A DNA stretch of 64,000 nt from Sulfitobacter donghicola DSW-25 = KCTC 12864 = JCM 14565 (lineage in GTDB: Bacteria; Pseudomonadota; Alphaproteobacteria; Rhodobacterales; Rhodobacteraceae). The notes under the pieces were generated by a model, which was not told the origin of the DNA, ran no database searches, and saw only the letters and a list, made by a program, of their open reading frames with translations. The stretch is from contig NZ_JASF01000005.1 of the NCBI RefSeq assembly GCF_000622405.1, forward strand, positions 1,860,001 through 1,924,000. The letters run 5' to 3'. The position numbers and the translations under genes were made by a program. Below, one piece after another: positions 20,382-29,472 of the stretch (positions are counted from its first letter, which is position 1; each line of letters begins with the position of its first letter).

Positions 20382-21224
20382 ATGGCACTCAAGTCGTACA
20401 AACCGACGACGCCAGGCCAGCGTGGACTGGTACTGATTGACCGTTCGGAGCTTTGGAAAGGACGCCCTGTTAAGGCCCTCACAGAAGGTCTTACTAAACA
20501 CGGCGGCCGGAACAACACCGGACGGATCACAATGCGTCGCAAGGGTGGTGGTGCAAAGCGCCTCTACCGCATCGTAGATTTCAAACGCAACAAATTGGAC
20601 GTCACAGCGACGGTCATGCGTATTGAATATGACCCTAACCGGACAGCGTTCATCGCACTGGTAAAATACGAAGACGGTGAGCAGGCATACATCCTTGCAC
20701 CTCAGCGTATCGCCATTGGTGATCAGGTCGTGGCATCCGCCAAGGCTGACATCAAACCAGGTAACGCAATGCCATTCTCCGGCATGCCTATCGGTACAAT
20801 CATTCACAACATCGAGATGAAGCCAGGCAAAGGCGGTCAAATCGCCCGTGCAGCCGGTACATACGCCCAATTCGTTGGCCGTGATGGTGGCTATGCACAG
20901 ATTCGTCTGTCATCCGGTGAATTGCGTCTTGTTCGTCAGGAATGCATGGCCACCGTTGGTGCTGTGTCCAACCCAGACAACTCCAACCAGAACTACGGTA
21001 AAGCGGGCCGCATGCGTCACAAGGGCATCCGCCCAAGTGTTCGTGGTGTCGTTATGAACCCGATCGATCACCCACATGGTGGTGGTGAAGGTCGTACATC
21101 TGGTGGTCGTCACCCGGTTACTCCATGGGGTAAACCAACCAAGGGTGCCAAGACTCGTAACAAGAAAAAAGCGTCAAGCAGCCTGATTATCCGGTCGCGC
21201 CACGCCAAGAAGAAGGGGCGTTAA
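20382..21224 (+). CDS. rplB: 50S ribosomal protein L2
   Basis: L2 (280 aa) is a core 50S protein needed for subunit joining and peptidyl transfer. It begins [15 protein letters not shown] and contains the RNA-binding SLA/OB region and the C-terminal [22 protein letters not shown] loop with its functionally critical histidine. A longer in-frame start at 20283 lies in the leader and is rejected. It is first in the block rplB-rpsS-rplV-rpsC-rplP. Confidence 0.98.
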   Translation: MALKSYKPTTPGQRGLVLIDRSELWKGRPVKALTEGLTKHGGRNNTGRITMRRKGGGAKRLYRIVDFKRNKLDVTATVMRIEYDPNRTAFIALVKYEDGEQAYILAPQRIAIGDQVVASAKADIKPGNAMPFSGMPIGTIIHNIEMKPGKGGQIARAAGTYAQFVGRDGGYAQIRLSSGELRLVRQECMATVGAVSNPDNSNQNYGKAGRMRHKGIRPSVRGVVMNPIDHPHGGGEGRTSGGRHPVTPWGKPTKGAKTRNKKKASSSLIIRSRHAKKKGR

Positions 21225-21227
21225 TTT

Positions 21228-21506
21228 ATGTCTCGTTCAGTATGGAAAGGTCCTTTTGTTGACTCTTATGTCCTCAAAAAGGCCGAAGCATCTCGTGAGA
21301 GCGGTCGTAACGAAGTGATCAAAATCTGGTCCCGTCGTTCCACGATCCTGCCTCAGTTTGTTGGCCTGACATTCGGTGTCTACAACGGTCACAAGCACAT
21401 CCCAGTAAACGTCAGCGAAGAAATGATCGGTCAGAAGTTTGGTGAGTATTCGCCAACTCGTACCTATTATGGTCACGCAGCTGACAAAAAAGCGAAGCGG
21501 AAATAA
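21228..21506 (+). CDS. rpsS: 30S ribosomal protein S19
   Basis: S19 (92 aa) sits on the head of the 30S subunit and contacts tRNA and L5. It reads [20 protein letters not shown], with the family motif [15 protein letters not shown] and GHKHIPV. It starts three bases after rplB. Confidence 0.98.
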   Translation: MSRSVWKGPFVDSYVLKKAEASRESGRNEVIKIWSRRSTILPQFVGLTFGVYNGHKHIPVNVSEEMIGQKFGEYSPTRTYYGHAADKKAKRK

Positions 21507-21509
21507 GCC

Positions 21510-21890
21510 ATGAGCAAGGATAAAAATCCCCGCCGCGTGGCAGACAACGAAGCACGTGCAAAACTGCGCATGCTGAAAACGTCGCCGCAGAAACTTAACC
21601 TCGTAGCCGCGATGATCCGTGGCAAGAAGGTAGACAAGGCCCTCACAGACCTGACCTTCTCCAAAAAGCGTATCGCTGTTGACGTGAAGAAATGCCTTCA
21701 GTCTGCGATCGCCAACGGCGAGAACAACCACAACCTCGACGTGGACGAACTGATCGTAGCGGAAGCTTATGTCGGTAAGAACATGACACTCAAGCGTGGT
21801 CGCCCACGTGCGCGTGGTCGTTTCGGCAAGATCTTGAAGCCGTTTGCGGAAATCACAATCGTCGTTCGTCAGGTTGAGGAGCAAGCATAA
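21510..21890 (+). CDS. rplV: 50S ribosomal protein L22
   Basis: L22 (126 aa) extends a beta-hairpin into the exit tunnel, where macrolide-resistance changes occur in other bacteria. The hairpin region [21 protein letters not shown] is present, as is the N-terminal [20 protein letters not shown] helix. Its stop shares one base with the rpsC start (TAATG). Confidence 0.98.
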   Translation: MSKDKNPRRVADNEARAKLRMLKTSPQKLNLVAAMIRGKKVDKALTDLTFSKKRIAVDVKKCLQSAIANGENNHNLDVDELIVAEAYVGKNMTLKRGRPRARGRFGKILKPFAEITIVVRQVEEQA

Positions 21891-22597
21891 TGGGTAATAA
21901 AGTCAATCCAATCGGCATGCGCCTTCAGGTTAACCGTACATGGGATAGCCGCTGGTATGCTGACACGAAGGATTACGGCGATCTTCTGCTAGAAGACCTC
22001 GCGATCCGGGATTTCATCAAGAAAGAATGCCATCAGGCGGGTATCTCCCGTGTGATCATCGAACGTCCGCACAAAAAGTGCCGCGTTACGATCCACACAG
22101 CGCGCCCTGGTGTGATCATCGGCAAAAAAGGTGCAGACATCGAAGGTCTGCGCAAGAAACTTGCCGCGTTCACCGACTCTGAATTGCACCTCAACATCGT
22201 TGAAGTTCGCAAGCCAGAGCTGGATGCAGCCCTTGTTGGTGAATCCATCGCACAGCAGCTTGAGCGTCGTGTGTCTTTCCGTCGCGCGATGAAGCGTGCG
22301 GTTCAGAACGCCATGCGTATGGGTGCCCTTGGTATCCGTGTGAACCTTGCTGGCCGTCTTGGCGGTGCAGAAATCGCGCGTACCGAATGGTACCGTGAAG
22401 GTCGCGTTCCGCTCCACACACTGCGTGCGGACATCGACTATGCACACGTTGAAGCAATGACTGCCTATGGCATCATCGGCATCAAGACGTGGATCTTCAA
22501 AGGTGAGATCATGGAACATGATCCCGCTGCCCGTGACCGCAAGTCACAAGAAATGCAAGACGGCCCAGCACCTCGTGGTGCCGGCGGTCGGCGTTAA
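21890..22597 (+). CDS. rpsC: 30S ribosomal protein S3
   Basis: S3 (235 aa) lines the mRNA entry channel and contributes helicase activity. It starts [20 protein letters not shown]. The KH domain is visible ([20 protein letters not shown]), followed by the C-terminal domain with [20 protein letters not shown]. It overlaps rplV by one base. Confidence 0.98.
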   Translation: MGNKVNPIGMRLQVNRTWDSRWYADTKDYGDLLLEDLAIRDFIKKECHQAGISRVIIERPHKKCRVTIHTARPGVIIGKKGADIEGLRKKLAAFTDSELHLNIVEVRKPELDAALVGESIAQQLERRVSFRRAMKRAVQNAMRMGALGIRVNLAGRLGGAEIARTEWYREGRVPLHTLRADIDYAHVEAMTAYGIIGIKTWIFKGEIMEHDPAARDRKSQEMQDGPAPRGAGGRR

Positions 22598-22608
22598 GGA
22601 GTAGATAG

Positions 22609-23022
22609 ATGCTACAGCCAAAACGTACGAAATTCCGTAAGCAGTTCAAAGGCTCGATCAAAGGTTTGGCAAAGGGCGGGTCTGACCTGAACTTTGGCAC
22701 CTACGGCCTGAAGGCTCTGCAGCCTGAGCGCGTAACAGCGCGTCAGATCGAAGCTGCACGTCGTGCCATGACGCGTCACATGAAGCGTCAAGGCCGTGTA
22801 TGGATCCGTATCTTCCCTGATGTACCTGTTACATCCAAGCCCGTCGAAGTTCGTATGGGTAAAGGTAAAGGTTCCGTGGACTTCTGGGCATGTAAAGTTA
22901 AGCCTGGCCGCGTGATGTTTGAAATCGATGGCGTCAACGACGACATCGCACGTGAGGCCCTGCGTCTTGCCGCGATGAAGCTGCCGATCAAAACACGTGT
23001 AATTGTGCGCGAAGACTGGTAA
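22609..23022 (+). CDS. rplP: 50S ribosomal protein L16
   Basis: L16 (137 aa) helps organise the A-site and binds 5S rRNA-proximal helices. It shows [15 protein letters not shown] at the N-terminus, [20 protein letters not shown] in the middle and the [22 protein letters not shown] block. It ends its transcription block here. The usual next gene, rpmC, is 2 kb away behind a terminator and three accessory genes. Confidence 0.98.
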   Translation: MLQPKRTKFRKQFKGSIKGLAKGGSDLNFGTYGLKALQPERVTARQIEAARRAMTRHMKRQGRVWIRIFPDVPVTSKPVEVRMGKGKGSVDFWACKVKPGRVMFEIDGVNDDIAREALRLAAMKLPIKTRVIVREDW

Positions 23023-23106
23023 AGGACGAAAACGCGTAAGCGTTTTCTGTCCAGCCGGAGGCAGGGTATTTCACCGAAATGCCCGTTCCGGCACCGCTAG
23101 AAATAG

Positions 23107-23139
23107 AAAGCCCCTGCTGTGATAACGGCGGGGGCTTTT
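23107..23139 (+). terminator. Intrinsic terminator after rplP
   Basis: AAAGCCCCTGC (23107-23117) pairs with GCGGGGGCTTT (23128-23138), one G-T pair, with T-run TTTT. Two further hairpins lie upstream in the same gap: one around 23026-23054 built on AAAACGC/GCGTTTT, and one around 23055-23094 closed by GCCGGA/TCCGGC. The 3' end of the rplP transcript is therefore heavily structured. Confidence 0.85.
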
Positions 23140-23143
23140 GCGA

Positions 23144-23809
23144 CTAATAATAGCGTCTTTGGTCGCTGTGATGCTCGGAACGGTGACATGTAGGGCAAAG
23201 CGCAATTAGATTTTCAGCGGAATCTGCGCCGCCCTCACTGAGCCAACGCTTGTGGTGAATTTCTATGTACCAATCCCCTACAGCGGTTTTGAATGTCCGT
23301 TGACCGCATGAGCTGCAATATCCATTTGCCTTTTTCCTAAGGTCCAGCGCAATTTTTGCGTTTCGTATGTAACGCCTTACTGTTCCCTCCGTCTGAGGAT
23401 TGATGCTTGAAGTTTCAGAGCTAGGGTAGGGCGTCGCACCGCCAATGATGATGTCTCCATTTGGAGGGATTAGTAATGAATGGTCATCGGTAAATTCTGT
23501 TGGGGAAAATCCCCTTATCCCAAGTTCACGAGGGCGAGCCACCGCGAACTTTAGAATTGAGAAACCTAACCGAAGGAGCTGTGGTTGAAACCGGGTTGTT
23601 ACCCAGCCAAATGAATTGGGGTCGAGACCGGCGTTTTCTAAGGCGAGGCCCACAACGGGCTTTAAATCCCAAGGCTCGTTTGTTTCTGGGCAAATAATGT
23701 AAGTGGTCCAAGAATAATTGTCGTAGACACCCAGTTGTCCAAGGCGAACCTTATTGATAGCTCTGTGAAGATCGATGTATCCTAACGCTACGGATGTGAA
23801 ATGTTCCAA
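23144..23809 (-). CDS. HNH endonuclease-domain protein
   Basis: A 221-aa protein whose last 70 residues form an HNH nuclease domain: a CSSC zinc half-site, the catalytic EIHHKRW histidines, the ENLIALCPTCH asparagine/cysteine block and a closing HRSEHH. The N-terminal 150 residues have no motif I know. They could be a DNA- or modification-sensing part, as in McrA-like restriction enzymes, but that is inference. It ends 5 bases past the rplP terminator, facing the ribosomal genes, and is divergent from a 65-aa gene. It reads as a horizontally acquired defence or housekeeping nuclease. Confidence 0.78.
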   Translation of the reverse strand: MEHFTSVALGYIDLHRAINKVRLGQLGVYDNYSWTTYIICPETNEPWDLKPVVGLALENAGLDPNSFGWVTTRFQPQLLRLGFSILKFAVARPRELGIRGFSPTEFTDDHSLLIPPNGDIIIGGATPYPSSETSSINPQTEGTVRRYIRNAKIALDLRKKANGYCSSCGQRTFKTAVGDWYIEIHHKRWLSEGGADSAENLIALCPTCHRSEHHSDQRRYY

Positions 23810-23953
23810 GATTTATACCTCATGGTTCTGGCTAATCCCGAATCGTGATGTAGCGTTAGATTTGAATAAAGTGCGGTCTCAAGAACCCAGACATTTTCAA
23901 TGCCGTTCCGATTGTGTATCATTGATGAAGTCAAGATTAGAAGGAACCGCCCG

Positions 23954-24151
23954 ATGAAACACGTTCCCAAACCCACCACCGACGAAGACCTCATCCAAGC
24001 TTTCCTCGACAAAGGCGGTGAGATCAAGAAGGGCAAGACAAAACCCATGCCCGAAGACCTTGGCTTGTCCAACAATCAATGGGGCAATAAGATGACCAAG
24101 GAAGAGAAGGCGCTAGTCAAAGAACAAGAAGAAGCCCGCAAGAAACGGTAG
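23954..24151 (+). CDS. Small conserved-looking basic protein, 65 aa
   Basis: MKHVPKPTTDEDLIQAFLDK starts at an ATG preceded by AAGGAA (23941-23946). The protein is short, highly charged and lysine-rich, with a helical C-terminus (TKEEKALVKEQEEARKKR) that could form a coiled coil. There is no membrane segment, and I recognise no domain. Its stop lies inside the palindromic repeat at 24148-24206. It is divergent from the HNH gene and may be unrelated to it. An upstream in-frame ATG at 23900 is possible but has no ribosome site. Confidence 0.65.
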   Translation: MKHVPKPTTDEDLIQAFLDKGGEIKKGKTKPMPEDLGLSNNQWGNKMTKEEKALVKEQEEARKKR

Positions 24152-24206
24152 GGTGGGTACAACCCACCATTTTGGCTGTCTCAAAGGTGGGTTTTACCCA
24201 CCCTAC
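24148..24206. repeat. Composite palindrome between convergent genes
   Basis: The outer arms GTAGGGTGGGT (24148-24158) and ACCCACCCTAC (24196-24206) are perfect inverted repeats. Each arm is itself half of a 7-bp hairpin, GGTGGGT/ACCCACC, at 24152-24168 and 24186-24202. It overlaps the stop codon of the 65-aa gene and the last codons of the oxygenase gene, so it can act as a bidirectional terminator. Related shorter motifs occur at 2394 and 10066, which suggests a dispersed genomic repeat. Confidence 0.75.
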
Positions 24207-24811
24207 GCCCAGTTGTAATTGAAGCTTACGGAAATCCTGTCGTCTTCGGACATGTTCATCGGCACTTCGTGGCGCAGCCAGCTTTCCCACAGCAGCACAT
24301 CGCCAACTTCTGGAGCGACATAGTGGAACGAGCGTAGCTCTTCGCGTGCGTCTTTGCGGCGGGCAGGGGAGGCCATCATCATCGGCAGGCGGGGGTCTTC
24401 CAGCTTTAGCGCGCTGGCGCCCTCAGGCATCGCCACATAGGTTGTGCCGCTGATCACTGAATGGGGGTGGATGTGGCTGGTGTGGATGCCGCCCTCTGGC
24501 AGGATGTTGATCCAGATATCTTCCAGTTTTAGATCACGACCATCCAGATCAAACTCCAGATCTTCAGCAAAGGCAGCGACATGGGCATCGATTGCCTTGA
24601 TCACCTCGGCGAAAATCGGGAAACGCCAACCCAGATCCGTTAGGGAAGCATAAGAGGTATATCCCGGATACCCGTTGTCTTCGCTCCATTGCTGGCCTGC
24701 TTCATCGTCTTGGGCGATGGACCAGCAAGAGGCCTCCAGTTCGGCAGTATCAACAGAGCCAAGCTTGGCGTGGTAAAGGCGGGTTGCGAAGAGCGATTTG
24801 ATATGTGTCAT
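24203..24811 (-). CDS. 2OG-Fe(II) oxygenase, TIGR02466-like
   Basis: A 202-aa protein matching the small 'putative 2OG-Fe(II) oxygenase' family (TIGR02466/PF13759 type). The iron ligands can be read in [20 protein letters not shown] (His/His) and in the distal [23 protein letters not shown] (His and the arginine that holds 2-oxoglutarate). It is a double-stranded beta-helix enzyme of unknown substrate. It is inserted between rplP and rpmC, transcribed against the ribosomal genes, and ends inside the composite palindrome. Confidence 0.82.
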   Translation of the reverse strand: MTHIKSLFATRLYHAKLGSVDTAELEASCWSIAQDDEAGQQWSEDNGYPGYTSYASLTDLGWRFPIFAEVIKAIDAHVAAFAEDLEFDLDGRDLKLEDIWINILPEGGIHTSHIHPHSVISGTTYVAMPEGASALKLEDPRLPMMMASPARRKDAREELRSFHYVAPEVGDVLLWESWLRHEVPMNMSEDDRISVSFNYNWA

Positions 24812-24876
24812 ACCCTGTCTTTACGCTCCCATTGTCAGAGTCGCTAGAGGCCTTTCGTATTATGCCCCGAAAGGGG

Positions 24877-24905
24877 TTGCTTAATACTGGGAATAGGCCT
24901 AAACG
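24877..24905 (+). promoter_or_regulatory. Candidate promoter for the rpmC block
   Basis: TTGCTT (24877-24882), a 17-base spacer and TAAACG (24900-24905) lie about 75 bases upstream of rpmC. The -35 is identical to the one before rplO. Confidence 0.5.
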
Positions 24906-24981
24906 GCACCTTCATCATGAACTCCATCAGAATCATGGTCACCCGCAAAGGGGCCTACTGGTGATGTTGAAAGGAAATGGC

Positions 24982-25188
24982 ATGATCGCCAAAGAACTAC
25001 ACGACAAGACGCCGGACCAGCTCCGTGACGAACTTGTGAACCTGAAAAAAGAAGCGTTCAACCTGCGTTTTCAGCAGGCCACTGGCCAGTTGGAAAACCC
25101 TGCACGCCTGCGCACAGTAAAGCGCGACGTTGCACGTGTTAAAACCGTGTTGAACCAAAAAGCGGCAGCTGCCGCGACAGACGCGTAA
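24982..25188 (+). CDS. rpmC: 50S ribosomal protein L29
   Basis: L29 (68 aa) forms a helical hairpin near the tunnel exit. It reads [20 protein letters not shown], with the family block [33 protein letters not shown] (24970-24976) precedes the ATG. Upstream in-frame starts (24964, 24805) would add non-homologous residues. It opens the spc-type block after the accessory insertion. Confidence 0.96.
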   Translation: MIAKELHDKTPDQLRDELVNLKKEAFNLRFQQATGQLENPARLRTVKRDVARVKTVLNQKAAAAATDA

Positions 25189-25202
25189 GAGGAGCTGAGA
25201 GC

Positions 25203-25439
25203 ATGCCAAAGCGTATCCTGACAGGCACCGTAACCTCGGACGCCAACGAACAAACAGTAACTGTATCCGTAGAGCGCCGCTTTACGCACCCAGTTCTGAA
25301 AAAGACCATTCGTAAGTCCAAAAAATATCGGGCGCACGATGAAAACAACACATTCAAAGTGGGCCAGCAGGTCCGCATCATTGAATGTGCACCACGTTCC
25401 AAAACCAAGCGTTGGGAAGTAATCACTGCGGAAGCATGA
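25203..25439 (+). CDS. rpsQ: 30S ribosomal protein S17
   Basis: S17 (78 aa) is a small OB-fold protein needed early in 30S assembly. It reads [20 protein letters not shown], with the typical [19 protein letters not shown] block and the [12 protein letters not shown] tail. AAGAGGAG is the ribosome site. A 113-base gap with a hairpin precedes rplN. Confidence 0.97.
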   Translation: MPKRILTGTVTSDANEQTVTVSVERRFTHPVLKKTIRKSKKYRAHDENNTFKVGQQVRIIECAPRSKTKRWEVITAEA

Positions 25440-25471
25440 TTTTTCACGCGGTCACCTTTAGGGGCGGCCGC

Positions 25472-25491
25472 GTTACTCGTTCCTGAGTAAC
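25472..25491. promoter_or_regulatory. rpsQ-rplN intercistronic hairpin
   Basis: GTTACTC (25472-25478) and GAGTAAC (25485-25491) form a perfect 7-bp stem in the 113-base rpsQ-rplN gap, with no T-tract. In E. coli this region upstream of L14/L24 is the S8 repressor site context, so a leader role is conceivable but not shown. Confidence 0.45.
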
Positions 25492-25552
25492 AACTTAATC
25501 GAAACCCTAGGGATCAGGCACGCATCGCCCCCTACAGGTCGGGAGAAACCAA

Positions 25553-25921
25553 ATGATCCAGATGCAGACCAACCTGGATGTTGCTGACAACAGTGGCGCT
25601 CGCCGCGTTCAGTGCATCAAGGTCCTGGGTGGTTCCAAGCGTAAGTACGCATCCGTTGGCGACATTATTGTTGTCTCGGTAAAGGAAGCCATTCCACGCG
25701 GCCGTGTTAAGAAAGGTGACGTGCGTAAAGCCGTTGTCGTTCGTACCGCAAAAGAAGTTCGTCGTGACGATGGCACAGCCATCCGTTTTGACCGTAACGC
25801 AGCTGTTATCCTGAATAACAACAACGAGCCAGTTGGCACCCGTATCTTCGGGCCAGTTGTTCGTGAATTGCGCGGCAAAAACTTCATGAAAATCATCTCA
25901 CTCGCTCCGGAGGTGCTGTAA
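25553..25921 (+). CDS. rplN: 50S ribosomal protein L14
   Basis: L14 (122 aa) forms part of the subunit interface. It begins [20 protein letters not shown] and has the conserved [15 protein letters not shown] and [13 protein letters not shown] blocks. The length is exactly standard. GGGAGAAACC is the ribosome site, and it runs into rplX two bases after its stop. Confidence 0.98.
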   Translation: MIQMQTNLDVADNSGARRVQCIKVLGGSKRKYASVGDIIVVSVKEAIPRGRVKKGDVRKAVVVRTAKEVRRDDGTAIRFDRNAAVILNNNNEPVGTRIFGPVVRELRGKNFMKIISLAPEVL

Positions 25922-25923
25922 CC

Positions 25924-26229
25924 ATGGCTGCTAAGCTCAAAAAAGGTGACACAGTCATCGTTCTGGCTGGTAAGGACAAGGGCAAAGAAGGCACGATCTC
26001 TTCTGTTGACCCAAAGTCCAACAAAGCCATCGTAGAGGGTGTGAACATCGCAATCCGCGCGACACGCCAGTCTCAGGAATCTCAGGGCGGCCGCATCCCG
26101 AAAGCGATGCCAATCGACCTGAGCAACCTTGCGTATAAGGATGCCAACGGCAAGCCGACACGCGTTGGTTTCAAAATGGACGGCGAAAACAAAGTACGTT
26201 TCGCCAAGACAACAGGGGACGTTATCTGA
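25924..26229 (+). CDS. rplX: 50S ribosomal protein L24
   Basis: L24 (101 aa) is an assembly initiator of the 50S subunit with a KOW motif ([20 protein letters not shown]). Its stop shares one base with the rplE start, which implies coupled translation. Confidence 0.98.
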   Translation: MAAKLKKGDTVIVLAGKDKGKEGTISSVDPKSNKAIVEGVNIAIRATRQSQESQGGRIPKAMPIDLSNLAYKDANGKPTRVGFKMDGENKVRFAKTTGDVI

Positions 26230-26792
26230 TGCTCGACACTGCAACATATACACCCCGCCTCAAGGCCGACTACAAAGACCGCATTCGTGCAGCTTTGAAA
26301 GAAGAGTTCGGCTATAAGAACGACATGCAGATCCCGCGTTTGGACAAGATTGTTCTGAACATCGGTTGTGGCGCAGCGGCTGTCCGTGACAGCAAGAAAG
26401 CCAAATCCGCTCAGCAGGATCTGACAGCGATCGCAGGCCAAAAGGCTCTTACAACTATCGCCAAGAAATCCATCGCTGGTTTCCGCGTACGTGAAGAGAT
26501 GCCATTGGGCGCGAAAGTTACCCTTCGCGGTGACCGCATGTTCGAATTCCTTGATCGTCTTATCACGATTGCTCTGCCACGCGTTCGCGACTTCCGCGGC
26601 GTTAACGGCAAATCTTTTGATGGCCGCGGCAACTATGCCATGGGCATGAAAGAGCACATCGTATTCCCAGAAATCGACTTTGATAAAGTTGATGAGACAT
26701 GGGGTATGGACATCGTAATCGCTACTACAGCGAAAACCGACGACGAAGCGAAAGCCATGTTGAAGCTCTTCAACATGCCGTTCAACTCGTAA
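26229..26792 (+). CDS. rplE: 50S ribosomal protein L5
   Basis: L5 (187 aa) binds 5S rRNA and contacts S13 across the subunit bridge. The conserved [14 protein letters not shown] and [27 protein letters not shown] regions are present. The length is normal, and it begins within the rplX stop. Confidence 0.98.
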   Translation: MLDTATYTPRLKADYKDRIRAALKEEFGYKNDMQIPRLDKIVLNIGCGAAAVRDSKKAKSAQQDLTAIAGQKALTTIAKKSIAGFRVREEMPLGAKVTLRGDRMFEFLDRLITIALPRVRDFRGVNGKSFDGRGNYAMGMKEHIVFPEIDFDKVDETWGMDIVIATTAKTDDEAKAMLKLFNMPFNS

Positions 26793-26811
26793 GCGCGGGA
26801 AGGAAAAAGAT

Positions 26812-27117
26812 ATGGCTAAGAAATCCATGATCGCACGCGAGAAAAAGCGTGAAGCACTGGTCAAGAAATACGCCGCCAAGCGTGCGGAGTTGAAAGCAAT
26901 CATCAACGACGAAACACAGCCTATGGAAGAGCGCTTTCGCGCAACTCTGAAGCTGGCGAAACTGCCGCGCAACTCTTCGGCTGTGCGTTTGCACAACCGT
27001 TGCCAGCTGACCGGCCGTCCACACGCTTACTATCGTAAACTCAAAATCTCGCGTATCGCGCTTCGTGATCTTGGCTCTTCGGGCCAGATTCCGGGCATGG
27101 TAAAGTCGAGCTGGTAA
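26812..27117 (+). CDS. rpsN: 30S ribosomal protein S14 (zinc-free type)
   Basis: S14 (101 aa) lies on the 30S head. It reads [20 protein letters not shown] and ends [18 protein letters not shown]. The long form without the CxxC zinc knuckles of Gram-positive S14 is present; the only cysteine is in [15 protein letters not shown] is the ribosome site. Confidence 0.98.
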   Translation: MAKKSMIAREKKREALVKKYAAKRAELKAIINDETQPMEERFRATLKLAKLPRNSSAVRLHNRCQLTGRPHAYYRKLKISRIALRDLGSSGQIPGMVKSSW

Positions 27118-27130
27118 GGGAGCGCATCAG

Positions 27131-27523
27131 ATGACCGATCCTATCGCAGATATGCTGACACGCATCCGCAACAGCCAACTACGCGGCAAATCCACAGTCA
27201 TGACACCAGCTTCCAAGCTGCGCGCATGGGTTTTGGACGTGCTTGCAGACGAAGGCTACATCCGTGGTTATGAAAAGATGACAGGCGCCGATGGCCACCC
27301 TGCTATCGAAATCAGCCTCAAGTACTACGAAGGCGAACCTGTTATTCGCGAGCTGAAGCGGGTTTCCAAGCCTGGTCGCCGTGTTTACATGGGCTCACAA
27401 GACATCCCAGCAGTCCGTCAGGGCTTGGGTGTGTCGATTGTCTCCACCCCACAGGGTGTGATGTCGGACGCTAAAGCGCGCGCAGCCAACGTTGGCGGCG
27501 AAGTGCTCTGCACCGTATTCTAA
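27131..27523 (+). CDS. rpsH: 30S ribosomal protein S8
   Basis: S8 (130 aa) binds the central domain of 16S rRNA and is the spc-operon repressor in E. coli. It shows [32 protein letters not shown] and the C-terminal [20 protein letters not shown] with its RNA-contacting serine/threonine loop. Confidence 0.98.
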   Translation: MTDPIADMLTRIRNSQLRGKSTVMTPASKLRAWVLDVLADEGYIRGYEKMTGADGHPAIEISLKYYEGEPVIRELKRVSKPGRRVYMGSQDIPAVRQGLGVSIVSTPQGVMSDAKARAANVGGEVLCTVF

Positions 27524-27533
27524 GGAGTAGATC

Positions 27534-28067
27534 ATGTCTCGTATTGGTAAAAAACCGGTCGACCTACCCAGCGGTGTTACCGCGTCGGTAAGCGGCCAAA
27601 CCATCGAAGTGAAAGGCCCTAAGGGGACCCGCAGCTTCAAAGCAACCGATGATGTTACAATGGCTGTCGAAGACAACGCTGTAACTGTCACACCACGCGG
27701 CAAATCCAAGCGCGCGCGCCAGCAGTGGGGCATGTCCCGCACGATGGTAAGCAACCTTGTTGCCGGTGTTACCGAAGGGTTCAAGAAAGAGCTTGAAATC
27801 CAAGGTGTTGGTTACCGTGCTGCCATGACTGGCAACACATTGAAACTGAACCTCGGTTTGTCTCATGACGTTGACTACGTTGCGCCTGAAGGCGTTACCG
27901 TAACTGCGCCAAAGCCAACCGAAATCGTTGTGGAAGGCATTGACGAACAGCTGGTTGGTCAAGTCGCAGCGAACATCCGCGCATGGCGTAAGCCCGAGCC
28001 GTATAAAGGCAAGGGTATCCGCTATAAGGGCGAGTTCGTCTTCCGCAAAGAAGGCAAGAAGAAGTAA
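27534..28067 (+). CDS. rplF: 50S ribosomal protein L6
   Basis: L6 (177 aa) lies near the factor-binding site of the 50S subunit. It reads [20 protein letters not shown], and its two L6 repeats end with the [20 protein letters not shown] motif. AAGGAG precedes the start. It is joined to rplR by an 11-base gap. Confidence 0.98.
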   Translation: MSRIGKKPVDLPSGVTASVSGQTIEVKGPKGTRSFKATDDVTMAVEDNAVTVTPRGKSKRARQQWGMSRTMVSNLVAGVTEGFKKELEIQGVGYRAAMTGNTLKLNLGLSHDVDYVAPEGVTVTAPKPTEIVVEGIDEQLVGQVAANIRAWRKPEPYKGKGIRYKGEFVFRKEGKKK

Positions 28068-28078
28068 GGAACGCAAAG

Positions 28079-28438
28079 ATGGCAAACAGCAAAAGACAAC
28101 TGTTCATCAAACGCCGCTTGCGCGTTCGGAACAAACTTCGTCGCACGAACCGTGGGCGCATGCGCCTCTCCGTGCACCGCTCCAACAAAAACATCAGCGT
28201 TCAGCTGATCGACGATGTGAACGGCGTAACAGTCGCTTCCGCTTCGTCGCTTGAAAAAGGTTTTGGCGCAGTAGGCAAAAACAACGTCGAAACAGCAGCC
28301 AAAGTGGGCGCGGCAATTGCCGAGCGCGCTAAGAAAGCTGGCGTTGAAGAAGCATACTTTGACCGCGGCGGTTTCCTCTTCCACGGTAAAGTGAAGGCTT
28401 TGGCCGACGCAGCCCGTGAAGGTGGTCTGAAGATCTAA
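28079..28438 (+). CDS. rplR: 50S ribosomal protein L18
   Basis: L18 (119 aa) binds 5S rRNA. It has the basic N-terminus [20 protein letters not shown] and the [21 protein letters not shown]-terminal block. A strong hairpin and a 100-base gap separate it from rpsE, which is wider than the usual few bases. Confidence 0.98.
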   Translation: MANSKRQLFIKRRLRVRNKLRRTNRGRMRLSVHRSNKNISVQLIDDVNGVTVASASSLEKGFGAVGKNNVETAAKVGAAIAERAKKAGVEEAYFDRGGFLFHGKVKALADAAREGGLKI

Positions 28439-28445
28439 GACTTGT

Positions 28446-28466
28446 AGGCGGCCTTCGGGGCCGCCT
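28446..28466. promoter_or_regulatory. rplR-rpsE intercistronic hairpin
   Basis: AGGCGGCC (28446-28453) pairs with GGCCGCCT (28459-28466) around a TTCGG loop. No T-run follows (CGATGACC), so it is not a canonical terminator. It sits directly after the rplR stop. Confidence 0.6.
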
Positions 28467-28538
28467 CGATGACCCGGGGGCAATTGCTCACCAAGGGTTG
28501 AGAAAAAGGGCACGCGCCCGCAAACTAAGGAGGCCAAG

Positions 28539-29120
28539 ATGGCCAGAGATGAAAACCGCGGCGGTAACCGTCGCAACCAGCGTGATGAAGCGCCAGAATT
28601 CGCTGACCGCTTGGTCGCGATCAACCGCGTTTCCAAAACCGTAAAAGGTGGTAAGCGTTTTGGTTTTGCAGCACTTGTTGTTGTAGGAGACCAAAAAGGC
28701 CGCGTAGGTTTCGGTAAAGGTAAAGCGAAAGAAGTACCTGAAGCGATCCGCAAAGCCACTGAGCAAGCCAAGCGCCAGATGATCCGCGTTCAACTGCGCG
28801 AAGGCCGCACTTTGCACCACGACATGAACGGTCGTCACGGTGCAGGTAAAGTTGTGATGCGCACAGCACCAGAAGGTACCGGTATTATTGCTGGTGGTCC
28901 AATGCGTGCCGTATTCGAAATGCTCGGCGTCAAAGACGTTGTTTCCAAATCGATCGGTTCCCAGAACCCATACAACATGATCCGCGCCACTATGGACGGT
29001 CTGAAAAAAGAACAGTCCCCACGTTCTGTTGCGCAGCGTCGCGGCAAGAAAGTGGCAGACATTCTGCCAAAGCGTGAAGATGCATCCGATTCTTCTGCTC
29101 AAGTAGCTGAGGAGGCATAA
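28539..29120 (+). CDS. rpsE: 30S ribosomal protein S5
   Basis: S5 (193 aa) is at the mRNA entry site and affects accuracy and spectinomycin sensitivity. It shows [21 protein letters not shown] with the spectinomycin-site loop intact, and the C-terminal [21 protein letters not shown] domain. The N-terminus ([20 protein letters not shown]) is longer than in E. coli, as usual in this class. AAGGAGG is a strong ribosome site. Confidence 0.98.
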   Translation: MARDENRGGNRRNQRDEAPEFADRLVAINRVSKTVKGGKRFGFAALVVVGDQKGRVGFGKGKAKEVPEAIRKATEQAKRQMIRVQLREGRTLHHDMNGRHGAGKVVMRTAPEGTGIIAGGPMRAVFEMLGVKDVVSKSIGSQNPYNMIRATMDGLKKEQSPRSVAQRRGKKVADILPKREDASDSSAQVAEEA

Positions 29121-29122
29121 GC

Positions 29123-29311
29123 ATGGCCAAGACTATTGTAATCAAGCAGGTAGGTTCTCCTATCCGCCGCCCCGCAAAGCAGCGCGCCACTCTTGTTGGT
29201 TTGGGCCTGAACAAAATGCACCGTGTACGCGAATTGGAAGATACACCTTCCGTTCGTGGTATGATCAACAAGGTCAGCCACATGGTAGAGATCATCGAAG
29301 AAAAAGGCTAA
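29123..29311 (+). CDS. rpmD: 50S ribosomal protein L30
   Basis: L30 (62 aa) is a small 23S rRNA-binding protein. It reads [20 protein letters not shown], with [23 protein letters not shown] as the family signature. It starts two bases after rpsE and is the last gene of its block. Confidence 0.97.
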   Translation: MAKTIVIKQVGSPIRRPAKQRATLVGLGLNKMHRVRELEDTPSVRGMINKVSHMVEIIEEKG

Positions 29312-29350
29312 CTTCCGCGAAGTTACTTCTCTTTGAGATCAGAAAATTAG

Positions 29351-29381
29351 ACGCTCCGCAGCCAGCTGCGGGGCGTTTTTC
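29351..29381 (+). terminator. Intrinsic terminator after rpmD
   Basis: ACGCTCCGCAGC (29351-29362) pairs with GCTGCGGGGCGT (29365-29376), one G-T pair, followed by TTTTTCGTTTT. It separates rpmD from the inserted acyltransferase gene. Confidence 0.9.
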
Positions 29382-29472
29382 GTTTTGGTGATCTGATGTT
29401 ATGAAAATTCAAGGTCGAAAACTGGGCGTTGCTGTCATAGAATTCCCCTAATCTTGTGATTTAGCACAGCTT

